Shown here in pieces: positions 33,464-42,235 of a DNA stretch of 64,000 nt (position 1 is its first letter; each line of letters begins with the position of its first letter). This DNA is from Hymenobacter crusticola (GTDB lineage Bacteria; Bacteroidota; Bacteroidia; Cytophagales; Hymenobacteraceae). The notes below the pieces were generated by a model. The model saw only the letters and a list, made by a program, of their open reading frames with translations, searched no databases and was not told the DNA's origin. The stretch covers positions 434,001 through 498,000 of the forward strand of contig NZ_MTSE01000001.1 of the NCBI RefSeq assembly GCF_002154225.1, in the 5' to 3' direction. The translations under genes and the position numbers were made by a program.

Positions 33464-33527
33464 GTAGCGCGGACTCTGTATTCCGCGCCTAGGTCGTTCA
33501 TGGCGCGAACTACAAAGTCCGCGCTAC
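33464..33527. repeat. REP-like inverted pair between DUF2807 and FecR genes
   Basis: 26-bp arms (33464-33489 and 33502-33527), beginning GTAGCGCGGACT and ending AGTCCGCGCTAC, differ at three positions and enclose a CCTAGG. It splits a likely operon. Confidence 0.85.
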
Positions 33528-33531
33528 GAGT

Positions 33532-34254
33532 TTAGTCTTCGGCCAGCACTTTGCCCGAGCCGGAAATGCGGGAACTGACTTTCGGATTGCCGCGGTAGTA
33601 CACCGAACCGCTGCCGCTCAGGTCCACTTCCAGGGTGCGGGCGGCAGCTACATAGGTTTTGCCCGAGCCACTGATAGAGGCGTAAGTATCTTGGCTAGCA
33701 AGCTCATAGGCGTAAATTTTGCCCGAGCCGCTGATAGTCGTGTTGTGGCTCTGTGCCACCCCGCTCAAGCGCACCTCACCCGAACCCGATACGTTCGTCC
33801 GCAGGCCATCCACCTTCGCGAAGCTCATGATAATCTCGCCTGAGCCGGACACATGGGTGCGGAAGCTGCTCGCCGTCCAAGGCCCGGCACTTCGGATTTT
33901 GCCGGAGCCGGCTACTTCTACTTCGGAGAGCGAGGGCACTGTGATGTACACCTTCACCGGGTCGTGGCTTCTCACATTATAGTGCCCATATTCGATTTCG
34001 AGTTTGTCGCCGGAAAGCTCTGTTTCCAGCACGTCGAGGATGTTGCGCTGGGCTTCGATGCGTACCTCCTGCGTGGGGCCTTGGGTCAGCACGACCTCCG
34101 CATTAATCTTCAACTCAACCTTGCTGAAGCTATTCAGGGTGCGGGTTTCCGATTCCGTTGGCCCGACGCCGCGCACGCTAGGTGATACAAGATCGTTGTC
34201 GCAGGCCGAGAGGAACAACATGGGGAGCAGCATAGAGAGCAGTACTTTTTTCAT
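33532..34254 (-). CDS. DUF2807 lipoprotein with seven GSG repeats
   Basis: A 240-residue envelope protein. A lipobox LSAC places the lipidated Cys at residue 18. The rest is a DUF2807-type beta-solenoid: SFSKVELKINAEVVLTQGPTQEVRIEA, then turns marked by the motif (V/I/L)(A/S)GSG(K/E) at residues about 116, 137, 157, 176, 196, 214 and 232, a spacing of 18-21. Family members are thought to be surface or periplasmic adhesin-like proteins with no known enzyme activity. It lies between the ECF sigma gene and fecR-like gene, an unusual place, and could be part of the signalling set or a target gene. Confidence 0.85.
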   Translation of the reverse strand: MKKVLLSMLLPMLFLSACDNDLVSPSVRGVGPTESETRTLNSFSKVELKINAEVVLTQGPTQEVRIEAQRNILDVLETELSGDKLEIEYGHYNVRSHDPVKVYITVPSLSEVEVAGSGKIRSAGPWTASSFRTHVSGSGEIIMSFAKVDGLRTNVSGSGEVRLSGVAQSHNTTISGSGKIYAYELASQDTYASISGSGKTYVAAARTLEVDLSGSGSVYYRGNPKVSSRISGSGKVLAED

Positions 34255-34331
34255 TGCTTGGAAAGGTGATTAGGTTAGAAAAGCTGATTTGATCCTAGGA
34301 CCCAAAACCTAGCTCCTACCCCCACGTCCCT

Positions 34332-34931
34332 TCAAAAAATATTTTCAAACACCATCGCCACACACATGCTCATGCCTGACAGGAAGCCACTTAGCTGCTC
34401 CCGTAGCAGCCGTAGTGCCTTGCCCATCTGGTTCTCGACGGTCTTGGGCGCCACGTTCAGGGCTTCGGCAATCTGACGGTAGCTCATCCCTTCTTCCCGG
34501 CTCATCACAAACACGGCCCGGCACTGCGGCGGCAAAGCTTCCAGTGCCCCCGCCACGGCCAGTTCGGCTTCCTCGCCATCGAGGTATTCGGCGGTGGCGT
34601 TGCGGCTAGGTTCGGGTACGCGCGCATCATCCCAGGCCACCTGCCGCTTGTGCTTTTGCAGGTGGTGCAAGGCCGTGTTCATGGCGGCGCGGTAGAGGTA
34701 CGCTTTGTACGTAGTCGTGATGACGAGCGTGCCGCGGTTGTTCCAGACCTTCAGGAAGAGGTCCTGCACCAAGTCTTCGGCAACGGTGCGGTCTTGCACT
34801 ACCCGGTAGATAACGTTGCCCAGCGGCTGGTAGAACGAGCGAAACAACAGCTCCATGAATGCCTCTTCATCAGCTTGTTGCAGCGTTGCCAGCCGGCTTT
34901 CCAGTATGTCAGCGTTTTCCTCGGGCGGCAT
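34332..34931 (-). CDS. ECF RNA polymerase sigma factor (FecI-like)
   Basis: A 199-residue extracytoplasmic-function sigma factor. Region 2 is visible as ELLFRSFYQPLGNVIYRVVQDRTVAEDLVQDLFLKVWNNRG (about residues 27-67), and region 4 as LEALPPQCRAVFVMSREEGMSYRQIAEALNVAPKTVENQMGKALRLLRE (about 131-180). Its likely anti-sigma is the FecR-family protein encoded two genes downstream. A hydrophobic C-terminal tail follows residue 182. The regulon cannot be read from this window, but the DUF2807, FecR and STN genes are natural candidates. Confidence 0.92.
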   Translation of the reverse strand: MPPEENADILESRLATLQQADEEAFMELLFRSFYQPLGNVIYRVVQDRTVAEDLVQDLFLKVWNNRGTLVITTTYKAYLYRAAMNTALHHLQKHKRQVAWDDARVPEPSRNATAEYLDGEEAELAVAGALEALPPQCRAVFVMSREEGMSYRQIAEALNVAPKTVENQMGKALRLLREQLSGFLSGMSMCVAMVFENIF

Positions 34932-34993
34932 AGCTAGCCTTAACTTTTATACTGCATTAATCTGTTGATTAAGGCGTTACAAAAGTAGGCACC

Positions 34994-35043
34994 GAAACAA
35001 AGAGGGCTTATCACATAAGCATGTGATAAGCCCTCTTTGTTTC
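34994..35043 (-). terminator. Long perfect terminator hairpin after the GH27 gene
   Basis: Perfect 23-bp arms (34994-35016 and 35021-35043) with a four-base loop AAGC and A/T-rich ends. It also insulates the ECF sigma gene starting at 34931. Confidence 0.85.
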
Positions 35044-35104
35044 TCTGGCGTATGGAAGTAAGCACGCCATGCTTCGATAAGCTCAGCATGACGGACTTGA
35101 GACG

Positions 35105-36955
35105 CTACACTTTCTTGCCTTTGCCACCAGCCGAAACTCGGTAGAAACCCGCGCCGTGCCGCCGAATGAACGGCGAGAAATTCTGCGTGAACGTGCCCAC
35201 TTTTTTGCCCGTCCACAGGTCTTGCACGGTAGCGCCGGCCGGCAAACCTAGGTCTTTGAGCGCCACCGATACGCGCGCGGAGTCGGGGGGCATGGCTTGC
35301 ATGGGGCTCGTGGTGAACACCAGGAACTTGAGTGTGCCGCCGGTATTTTGCCCGGCAGCCGCCTTATCGAGCCCTACCGTGGCTTTGAAGCGCGTGTAGC
35401 CAGCCGGCAGGTCATATTCTATTACCGAGTTAGCGTGGGTGCCGATACCATTTTCGTACACCTTGCCATCGACGGTCAGCGCCCCCCCGGATACGGATTT
35501 GTTCACCGTCGTTTTGCCCCAGCCGGCCGAGGCGTCTTTCCAGGTTACGCTGGTGAGCGGCAAGGTCTTGTCGCCGTTGGTGAGGGTCGGATTGAGCCAG
35601 TTGGCGTGGTCCCAGGCGGTGCCGTCCGTACCGCCGCGCACGCACAGATACAGCTTCTTGGCCCCGGTAATATCGATGTCTACGGTTTGAGAGGTATTCT
35701 GCCGCGTGATTTGGCTGCTCACCCACTTGGCATCTTGCTCAGCGGCGGGCTTCTGGTCGGCGGCGTTGAACAAGGCTAGGTATTTGTCGCCGGTTTGCGG
35801 GTCGTCGGCTACCCAGCCAACGGCGTCACTGTTGCGAAATAGCTGCTTGTTGTTCTTGCTGTTATGATGGACGGCCAGCACGTTCTTATTCGTCAGCAAC
35901 GACAGGGTGAAGGCATCGTTGCTAGGTAAGTCGCCGCCGAACATGAGCGGGGAGCGGAAGATGCTCCACAGCGTCATGAGCGTATATTGCTCGTCTTTGG
36001 TGAAGCGCGTCATGCGGTCGTCGCCGCGCTCCGCCCGGATACCTAAGCGGCCTAGCGGTAGCATATCAGCATCGGGCCAGGAACCGGGCATGATGAAGGG
36101 TGCCCACCGCTCGCACACCTCAAAGTGCTCTTTCAGCTGCTCCCAGCTGTCCCAGAAGTCGCCCACCGTGCGCCACATGTTGGCGTGCTGCTGGGCGTGC
36201 TTGGCGTCGGCAATGGGCGTTTCGCCCGGCGACATACTCAGCACGATCTTGCGCCCCGTGCGGTCGATGGCCTTGCGAATCATCTCGATTTCGGCCGTGT
36301 GATAGGGTTCCGATAAGTCGTCAACCTTCACGAAATCAACGCCCCAGCTGGCGTACAGCTCGAAAATGGAATTGTAGTACTCCTGCGCGCCGGGCTTACC
36401 GGCCACGATGGTGTACATATCGTGGAGCCAGTTGCACTGCCCTTCCGTGGTGTGGATGTCGGCCGCCGTCACCTTAGTACCTAGGATGGGCAGCTTACGC
36501 TTCACGGCCTCCACCGGCACGCCACGCATGATATGGATGCCAAATTTCAGCCCTTTGCTGTGCATGTAATCGGCCAGCGGCTTGAAGCCCTTGCCACCTG
36601 CCGCCGACGGAAACCGATTCGGCGCCGGCGTGAAGCGGCCATACTGGTCGATGTTGTACTCTGGGTTCTTCTCGTTGTAGCCGTGGGCTGTGTCGTTGCC
36701 CACGTACCAGCGGATGTCCACCACCACGTAGTCCCAGCCGTAGGCTTTGAGCTTGCTGGCCATGTAGTCGGCATTGGCCTTTACTTCCTTCTCCACTACC
36801 GTCGGGCCGTAGCAGTCCCAGCTGTTCCAGCCCATCGGCGGCGTGGCGGCCCATTGGTGGAAGTCGGTCGGTTTGGGGCTAGCTTTTTGGGCTGAGACAG
36901 CGTGTCCGAGACCAAGCAAGGCGCTGCTGAGCAGAAGCGTACGTTTCAGGTTCAT
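35105..36955 (-). CDS. GH27-type alpha-galactosidase with an inserted NPCBM-like domain
   Basis: A 616-residue secreted glycosidase with a signal peptide (residues 1-22). The TIM barrel begins ATPPMGWNSWDCYGPTV (37-53). The nucleophile is predicted as Asp212 in VDFVKVDDLS and the acid/base as Asp266 in WRTVGDFWDSW. The barrel ends around WSIFRSPLMFGGDLP (330-344). The beta-sandwich domain starts near 373, is interrupted by an NPCBM-like carbohydrate-binding module at about 425-550 (GTDGTAWDHANWLNP, YENGIGTHANSVIEYDLP), and resumes with DLWTGKKVGTFTQNFSPFIRRHGAGFYRV at the C-terminus. It should release alpha-linked galactose or a related sugar in the periplasm or outside. Substrate is not certain. 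Confidence 0.9.
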   Translation of the reverse strand: MNLKRTLLLSSALLGLGHAVSAQKASPKPTDFHQWAATPPMGWNSWDCYGPTVVEKEVKANADYMASKLKAYGWDYVVVDIRWYVGNDTAHGYNEKNPEYNIDQYGRFTPAPNRFPSAAGGKGFKPLADYMHSKGLKFGIHIMRGVPVEAVKRKLPILGTKVTAADIHTTEGQCNWLHDMYTIVAGKPGAQEYYNSIFELYASWGVDFVKVDDLSEPYHTAEIEMIRKAIDRTGRKIVLSMSPGETPIADAKHAQQHANMWRTVGDFWDSWEQLKEHFEVCERWAPFIMPGSWPDADMLPLGRLGIRAERGDDRMTRFTKDEQYTLMTLWSIFRSPLMFGGDLPSNDAFTLSLLTNKNVLAVHHNSKNNKQLFRNSDAVGWVADDPQTGDKYLALFNAADQKPAAEQDAKWVSSQITRQNTSQTVDIDITGAKKLYLCVRGGTDGTAWDHANWLNPTLTNGDKTLPLTSVTWKDASAGWGKTTVNKSVSGGALTVDGKVYENGIGTHANSVIEYDLPAGYTRFKATVGLDKAAAGQNTGGTLKFLVFTTSPMQAMPPDSARVSVALKDLGLPAGATVQDLWTGKKVGTFTQNFSPFIRRHGAGFYRVSAGGKGKKV

Positions 36956-37188
36956 TCAGTTCGTGAGTGGGTGAGTGCAGTGGGTCACGAAAGCTAGCTT
37001 GCTTTTGCGGAGGGACTAGCAAGGTAGGGAGAGAAGGACATTCTGCTAGGTGCCGATCCGCGCTTCCGCCGCCTGATCATGGACTTTGAATAATCCGTAC
37101 CCCATTCTTACCCGATTTGCACCCGCTGGCACGCTACCAGAACCTGCGTCCGAAGGCACCAGCACGCACTTCCGCCCCAGTCGACGCG

Positions 37189-38733
37189 CTACTTCATTTG
37201 CAGCACTTTGCGCTTCATAACATCCTGCACGGACACTCCTTCAATCTTGCTTTCCAGCCACGAGATAATATCTAGGTACAGAAAGGGCCGGCGCTCGAAG
37301 GGGTTGTCCGCAATGCTGATTAGCTTCTCCTTCAAGTTGATAAAGGCTTCTTTTACCCGCGTCGGCTCCACGTTACCTAGATTACGCAGGAAGCGGAAGA
37401 TTTCCACCTGCATCTGCTGCTGGTTGTTCATCTTACCTAGGAAGTGGTACACCGACCGGATTTGGTAGTCGAGGCCGTCGTCCTCCCCGGCTTCGTAGTA
37501 GGCAATGAGGCGCAAGATGCGCGCAAAGCACTGCAAGTCTTCGCGCAAGCTGCCTTCGCGGTGGTGAATTACCTTGTCGAGGTACTCAATGGCGCGGCGG
37601 TTGTCGCCACTACCGAAGTAGAGACTTGCTATTTTATAGTAGAGCACCAACACGCGGTGCGGGTCGAGCTGGCGCTGATACTCATGCATGTCTTCCAGCA
37701 GCTCCGGCACGATAGCTAGGCCTTCGGTGAAGCGCCCTTCCATGAAGTAGGCGTTGATGCGGTGCTGGTAGATGTGCAGAAACAGCAGAATCTCCGTGTT
37801 CGGCGTGGTGCGCCGGTCCTGGTCGGCGGCAAACTCTTCCAAGGTTTTCAGCACCTCCATAAACTTGCTGTAATACAGCATATTATAAAGCACCGCCAAC
37901 AAATTATGCAGGCCCTTGATGTAGAGCATGGTTTGGGCATGCTTCATATCGGGCATAGCCTCAAAGAGGTCCACCCACTTTTGAGCATAGCGGTAGCACG
38001 CCTTGAAGTCCTGCACAATGGTGTAGTACCACACGTAGGCCTGGTAGTAGTAAAGCTTCTCGAAAAAGCCCGCCCGGTGCAGGTCGAGCGGTTTCAGATT
38101 GCTCCGGAAAAAGTTGGTTACGTGCTCATATTCCTCCTCATTCCGGGCGTGCCCTACTTTCAGGTACAAGCCGTACATGCGCAGCGACAGATTCGACAGC
38201 TCGTGTTGCTGACCTAGGTGCTCCACGGTATCCTGCGCTTCGGCCGCCAGCACCTCGGCGTGCCCTTGCAAGCTGCGCGTGATGTACTGCGACTCAATCA
38301 TCTTCTCGAAGTCGATGGCAATGAGCGCCACGTGGGGCATTTCGGCTTGCTGGGCGGCGGCTTTCACTTTCTCCAGCATCTTCAAGCTTTGCTGGTAGAA
38401 GCCTTTGTTGTAGAGCACGCGAGCGTAGTCGAGCTGCTCGTGTAGCTGAATATCAGGGTTTTGATGTGCTTGGTATACCCGCAAACTCGACAGGAGCTGC
38501 CGGTAAAGATTGGCCTTTAGGTTCGCCAGCTGAATCTTTTTGATAGACGGCACCTGCGTGAGAATTCGCTCCTCGTCGTACTGCTCTAGGTTGTCGAGGG
38601 CGTCGAAGAGCTGCAAGAACTTCAGGCCCTCCGTCGAGCCTTGGCGGTTGCAAAACAGGCGAAAGTGGCGCTTTTCGGAGCGCGTCAGCGAGTTGACTAA
38701 GCTAAAAACTGGATCTGTGTTTCCGTTAGGCAT
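37189..38733 (-). CDS. Conserved Bacteroidota helical-repeat (TPR-like) protein
   Basis: A 514-residue soluble protein with no signal peptide. It begins SLVNSLTRSEKRHFRLFCNRQG, an N-terminal block I recall from a family restricted to Bacteroidota and annotated only as hypothetical. The rest is nearly all helix, with TPR-like pairs such as YARVLYNKGFYQQSLKMLEKVKAAAQQ (about 103-129) and LYYKIASLYFGSGDNRRAIEYLDKVIHH (about 366-393). It probably acts as a protein-protein scaffold. The function is unknown. It is divergent from leuA, separated by 155 bases with an AT-rich centre, and no neighbour suggests a role. Confidence 0.8.
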   Translation of the reverse strand: MPNGNTDPVFSLVNSLTRSEKRHFRLFCNRQGSTEGLKFLQLFDALDNLEQYDEERILTQVPSIKKIQLANLKANLYRQLLSSLRVYQAHQNPDIQLHEQLDYARVLYNKGFYQQSLKMLEKVKAAAQQAEMPHVALIAIDFEKMIESQYITRSLQGHAEVLAAEAQDTVEHLGQQHELSNLSLRMYGLYLKVGHARNEEEYEHVTNFFRSNLKPLDLHRAGFFEKLYYYQAYVWYYTIVQDFKACYRYAQKWVDLFEAMPDMKHAQTMLYIKGLHNLLAVLYNMLYYSKFMEVLKTLEEFAADQDRRTTPNTEILLFLHIYQHRINAYFMEGRFTEGLAIVPELLEDMHEYQRQLDPHRVLVLYYKIASLYFGSGDNRRAIEYLDKVIHHREGSLREDLQCFARILRLIAYYEAGEDDGLDYQIRSVYHFLGKMNNQQQMQVEIFRFLRNLGNVEPTRVKEAFINLKEKLISIADNPFERRPFLYLDIISWLESKIEGVSVQDVMKRKVLQMK

Positions 38734-38888
38734 TGTACTTAAAAAAAGGGCAACTTTCTGATTAACAGTTGTTTTTAGCTATTGATTAAAGTATTAGAAA
38801 TAGTAAAGCCTTTTAAAATTCATTTTCATAGCTGTGTTTTAACCGAGATGTTGCATGCTGAATTCTGTAAGCAAACAGCAACGACACG

Positions 38889-40055
38889 ATGACGGCTCAA
38901 CGAATCCAAATCTTCGACACGACCCTGCGCGATGGGGAACAAGTGCCAGGATGCAAGCTAAACAGGGAAGAGAAACTTGTTATTGCCCGGCAGCTTGAAC
39001 TGCTAGGCGTAGATGTTATCGAAGCCGGTTTCCCCGTATCGAGTCCCGGCGATTTTGCAGCAGTGCATGCCATTGCTGCTCAGACTAAAGAAGCTACCGT
39101 ATGTGGCCTAACCAGGGCCGTCGAAAACGATATTCGGGTAGCCGCTGAGGCCCTGAAGCTAGCGCGTTATCCGCGCATACACACCGGCATCGGCACCTCC
39201 GAGCTGCACGTGAAGCACAAGCTCTGCTCGACGCAAGAGTTGGTATTGGAGCGCGCCATTGCCGCCGTGAAGCTAGCTAAATCCTTCGTGGAAGACGTGG
39301 AGTTTTACGCCGAAGACGCTGGCCGCACCGACAACGTGTACCTAGCTCGCGTGTGCGAAGCCGTCATTAAGGCCGGCGCCACCGTGCTTAACATCCCCGA
39401 CACCACTGGCTACTGCCTTCCCGAGGAGTACGGCGCCAAGATCAGATTCCTGCGGGAGAACGTGAAAGGCATTGAGAACGTGACGCTTTCCACTCACTGC
39501 CACAACGACCTAGGTCTGGCTACGGCCAACTCCATTGCCGGCGTAGTGCACGGCGCCCGCCAGATCGAGTGCACCATCAACGGGGTCGGCGAACGAGCTG
39601 GCAACACGGCTTTGGAAGAAGTCGTGATGATTCTGCGCCAGCACCCCTACCTGAACCTCGACACGAACATCAACACCAAGCTGCTCACCGAAACGTCGAC
39701 GATGGTGTCGCACATGATGGGCATGCCGGTGCAAGCCAACAAAGCCATTGTGGGCGCTAATGCTTTCTCGCATTCCAGCGGCATCCACCAAGATGGCGTG
39801 ATCAAGCACCGCGAGACCTACGAAATCATCGACCCGCGCGAAGTAGGCGCCCCCGATTCGTCTATCGTGCTGACGGCCCGCTCAGGCCGCGCTGCCCTAG
39901 GCTACCGGTTGCAGAAAATCGGCTACGCGTTCAACAAGAGCGTGTTAGATCAGGCCTACGCATCGTTTTTGGTGCTAGCCGACCGCAAAAAGGAAGTTGT
40001 GGACGAAGATTTGCACATTCTGGTCGAACAAGAAAACTTAGTTGCAGCAAGCTAG
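38889..40055 (+). CDS. leuA: 2-isopropylmalate synthase, short form without regulatory domain
   Basis: A 388-residue TIM-barrel acyltransferase condensing acetyl-CoA with 2-oxoisovalerate. Key segments are [22 protein letters not shown] (with the metal-binding Asp), [32 protein letters not shown] (His-x-His metal site), [17 protein letters not shown] and [14 protein letters not shown]. It ends near residue 388, whereas leucine-sensitive LeuA proteins are about 500 residues with a C-terminal allosteric domain. That domain is absent, so direct leucine feedback is not expected. A homocitrate or citramalate synthase is possible, but the following leuCDB genes favour LeuA. Confidence 0.9.
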   Translation: MTAQRIQIFDTTLRDGEQVPGCKLNREEKLVIARQLELLGVDVIEAGFPVSSPGDFAAVHAIAAQTKEATVCGLTRAVENDIRVAAEALKLARYPRIHTGIGTSELHVKHKLCSTQELVLERAIAAVKLAKSFVEDVEFYAEDAGRTDNVYLARVCEAVIKAGATVLNIPDTTGYCLPEEYGAKIRFLRENVKGIENVTLSTHCHNDLGLATANSIAGVVHGARQIECTINGVGERAGNTALEEVVMILRQHPYLNLDTNINTKLLTETSTMVSHMMGMPVQANKAIVGANAFSHSSGIHQDGVIKHRETYEIIDPREVGAPDSSIVLTARSGRAALGYRLQKIGYAFNKSVLDQAYASFLVLADRKKEVVDEDLHILVEQENLVAAS

Positions 40056-40067
40056 CTTGTAAGCAGT

Positions 40068-40169
40068 TGTAGCGCGAAGCTCTCACTTCGCGTTTCGTTG
40101 AATAATCATCGTTGTGACGACTTAGCCTGAGTCGTTCAGCGGTACGCGAAGCGGGAGCTTCGCGCTACA
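40068..40169. repeat. REP-like inverted pair between leuA and leuC
   Basis: 35-bp arms (40068-40102 and 40135-40169) begin TGTAGCGCGAAGCT and end AGCTTCGCGCTACA, with five mismatches. Each arm also holds a perfect CGCGAAG/CTTCGCG palindrome. It is the model copy of the family. It lies 13 bases after leuA and 12 bases before the leuC ATG. Confidence 0.9.
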
Positions 40170-40181
40170 CCCCACCACCCC

Positions 40182-41573
40182 ATGGCACAAACCCTATTTG
40201 ATAAGATTTGGGACGCTCACGTTGTGAAGTCCTTCGGCGACTTATCCGTCGTCTATATTGATAAACACCTCATTCACGAAGTCACGAGTCCCCAGGCTTT
40301 TGACGAACTGACTGCGCGCGGCCTGCCCCTGTTTCGCAAAGACCAGATGCTCGCCACCGCCGACCACAACGTACCCACGCGCAACCAGCACCTGCCCATC
40401 GAGGAGCCCCTCTCCCGCTCGCAGGTAAACAAGCTAACGGAGAACTGCGAGAAGTTCGACGTGGAGCTGTATGGCCTAGGCCATGAGCGTCAGGGCATTG
40501 TGCACGTTATCGGACCAGAGCTAGGCCTCACCCAGCCCGGCATGACCATCGTGTGCGGCGACAGCCACACGTCCACGCACGGTGCGTTTGGGGCTATTGC
40601 CTTCGGTATTGGCACGAGCCAAGTGGCCCAGGTGATGGCCTCGCAGTGCTTGCTCATCAGCAAGCCCAAGCGCATGCGCATCATCGTAGATGGTGAGCTG
40701 CACCGCGGCGTAACGGCCAAAGATTTACCGCTTTATATCATCTCGAAGCTAGGTACTGGCGGTGCTACGGGTTACTTCGTGGAATACGCTGGCAGCGCCA
40801 TCCGGGGCCTGAGCATGGAAGGCCGCATGACGCTCTGCAACATGAGCATCGAGATGGGCGCCCGCGGCGGCATGATTGCCCCCGACGAAACCACGTTTGC
40901 CTACGTGGAAGGCCGCCCCTACGCCCCGCAAGGCGAGCGTTGGGAGCAGGCCCTCGCTTACTGGCGCACCCTCTACTCCGAGCCCGACGCTACGTTCGAC
41001 TCGGAGTACCACTTCGATGCCCAGGACATCTACCCGATGATTACCTACGGCACCAACCCCGGCATGGGCATCGCGCTCAACGGGTTGATTCCGACGGAAG
41101 TATCGAGCAGCGAAGCCGTGAGCTTTCAGAATTCGCTCAAATACATGGGCTTTGCGCCGGGTGAGTCGCTCTTGGGCAAGGAAATCAACTACGTGTTTAT
41201 CGGCAGCTGCACCAACTCCCGCATTGAGGACTTGCGCACGGTGGCGAGCTACGTGAAAGGCAAGCACAAAGCCCAAAACGTGGAGGCCATCATCGTGCCC
41301 GGCTCGAAACAGGTGGAGCAGCAAGCCATTGCCGAGGGGTTAGACAAGGTGTTGGCGGAAGCTGGCTTTGAGTTGCGCGAACCCGGTTGTAGCGCGTGCT
41401 TAGCCATGAACGAGGACAAGATTCCGGCGGGCGCGTATTGCGTTTCTACCTCCAACCGCAACTTCGAAGGCCGACAGGGCCCCGGCGCCCGCACCTTATT
41501 GGCCTCGCCCCTCGTGGCCGCTATTACGGCCGTGGAAGGTCGCATTGTCGATATTACGCAGTACCTGAACTAA
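40182..41573 (+). CDS. leuC: 3-isopropylmalate dehydratase large subunit
   Basis: A 463-residue [4Fe-4S] aconitase-family subunit isomerising 2- to 3-isopropylmalate with LeuD. It has [67 protein letters not shown] (first Fe-S cysteine) and [15 protein letters not shown] (remaining cysteines). Length is normal. It is the second gene of leuACDB. A REP-like element precedes it and a hairpin follows before leuD. Confidence 0.97.
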   Translation: MAQTLFDKIWDAHVVKSFGDLSVVYIDKHLIHEVTSPQAFDELTARGLPLFRKDQMLATADHNVPTRNQHLPIEEPLSRSQVNKLTENCEKFDVELYGLGHERQGIVHVIGPELGLTQPGMTIVCGDSHTSTHGAFGAIAFGIGTSQVAQVMASQCLLISKPKRMRIIVDGELHRGVTAKDLPLYIISKLGTGGATGYFVEYAGSAIRGLSMEGRMTLCNMSIEMGARGGMIAPDETTFAYVEGRPYAPQGERWEQALAYWRTLYSEPDATFDSEYHFDAQDIYPMITYGTNPGMGIALNGLIPTEVSSSEAVSFQNSLKYMGFAPGESLLGKEINYVFIGSCTNSRIEDLRTVASYVKGKHKAQNVEAIIVPGSKQVEQQAIAEGLDKVLAEAGFELREPGCSACLAMNEDKIPAGAYCVSTSNRNFEGRQGPGARTLLASPLVAAITAVEGRIVDITQYLN

Positions 41574-41581
41574 TTAACGCA

Positions 41582-41624
41582 CAGCCCCTAGGTGTTGCTC
41601 CCGGCGAGCAGGACCTAGGGGCTG
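41582..41624 (+). terminator. Hairpin between leuC and leuD
   Basis: CAGCCCCTAGGT (41582-41593) pairs perfectly with ACCTAGGGGCTG (41613-41624), extended by TGCTC/GAGCA. A T-poor tail (CGGCTTTCTAG) follows. It may attenuate the operon or protect the upstream mRNA. Confidence 0.6.
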
Positions 41625-41638
41625 CGGCTTTCTAGCAT

Positions 41639-42235
41639 ATGGAAAAATTCCAGATCCTTCGCACCACGGCCATCCCGTTGCCGATCGAGAATATTGATAC
41701 GGATCAGATTATCCCGGCGCGTTTCCTGAAGGCGACGTCGCGGGAAGGCTTCGGCGAAAACCTGTTCCGCGACTGGCGCTATACTTCCGAAGGCACACCC
41801 AAGGCGGATTTCGCGTTGAACAACGCGCGCTACGGCGGCCAGATTTTGCTAGCGGGCAAGAACTTCGGTTGTGGCTCTAGCCGCGAGCACGCCGCTTGGG
41901 CCTTATATGATGCCGGTTTCAAAGCCGTTATTTCGAGCTACTTTGCTGATATCTTCCGTGGTAATGCCCTGAATACGGGCTTGTTGCCTCTGCAAGTTTC
42001 CGACGAAGTGCTCCAACGCTTGCTCGACCAAGTGGAGCAGAACCCGCAAACGGAGCTGGTCGTGAACCTGCCAGAGCAAACCCTGACGGTACCGGCCTGG
42101 GGCGAAAGCATCCATTTCGACCTCGATCCTTACAAGAAGGAGTGCCTGATTAACGGCTACGACGACATCGATTTTTTAGTCAACCAAAAGGAGGCTATTG
42201 CCGCCTACGAAACCACACGCGCATGGGCATATTAA
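41639..42235 (+). CDS. leuD: 3-isopropylmalate dehydratase small subunit
   Basis: A 198-residue partner of LeuC forming the swivelling domain. Recognised by TTAIPLPIENIDTDQIIPARFLK near the N-terminus, the GKNFGCGSSREHAAWAL substrate-binding loop near residues 76-92 and SYFADIFRGNALNTGLLPLQV. The start is 15 bases after the leuC-leuD hairpin. The last 13 bases overlap the leuB start, so leuB is probably translationally coupled to it. Confidence 0.97.
   Translation: MEKFQILRTTAIPLPIENIDTDQIIPARFLKATSREGFGENLFRDWRYTSEGTPKADFALNNARYGGQILLAGKNFGCGSSREHAAWALYDAGFKAVISSYFADIFRGNALNTGLLPLQVSDEVLQRLLDQVEQNPQTELVVNLPEQTLTVPAWGESIHFDLDPYKKECLINGYDDIDFLVNQKEAIAAYETTRAWAY

Noticed and set aside
35060..35095. 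ATAAGCTCAGCATGAC-type repeat after the GH27 gene
   Set aside because: A single short copy without a partner arm; it resembles a common dispersed word but I cannot support an element here.
38734..38888. Leucine attenuator or T-box before leuA
   Set aside because: No short Leu-rich frame, no T-box sequence and no terminator/antiterminator pair could be seen.
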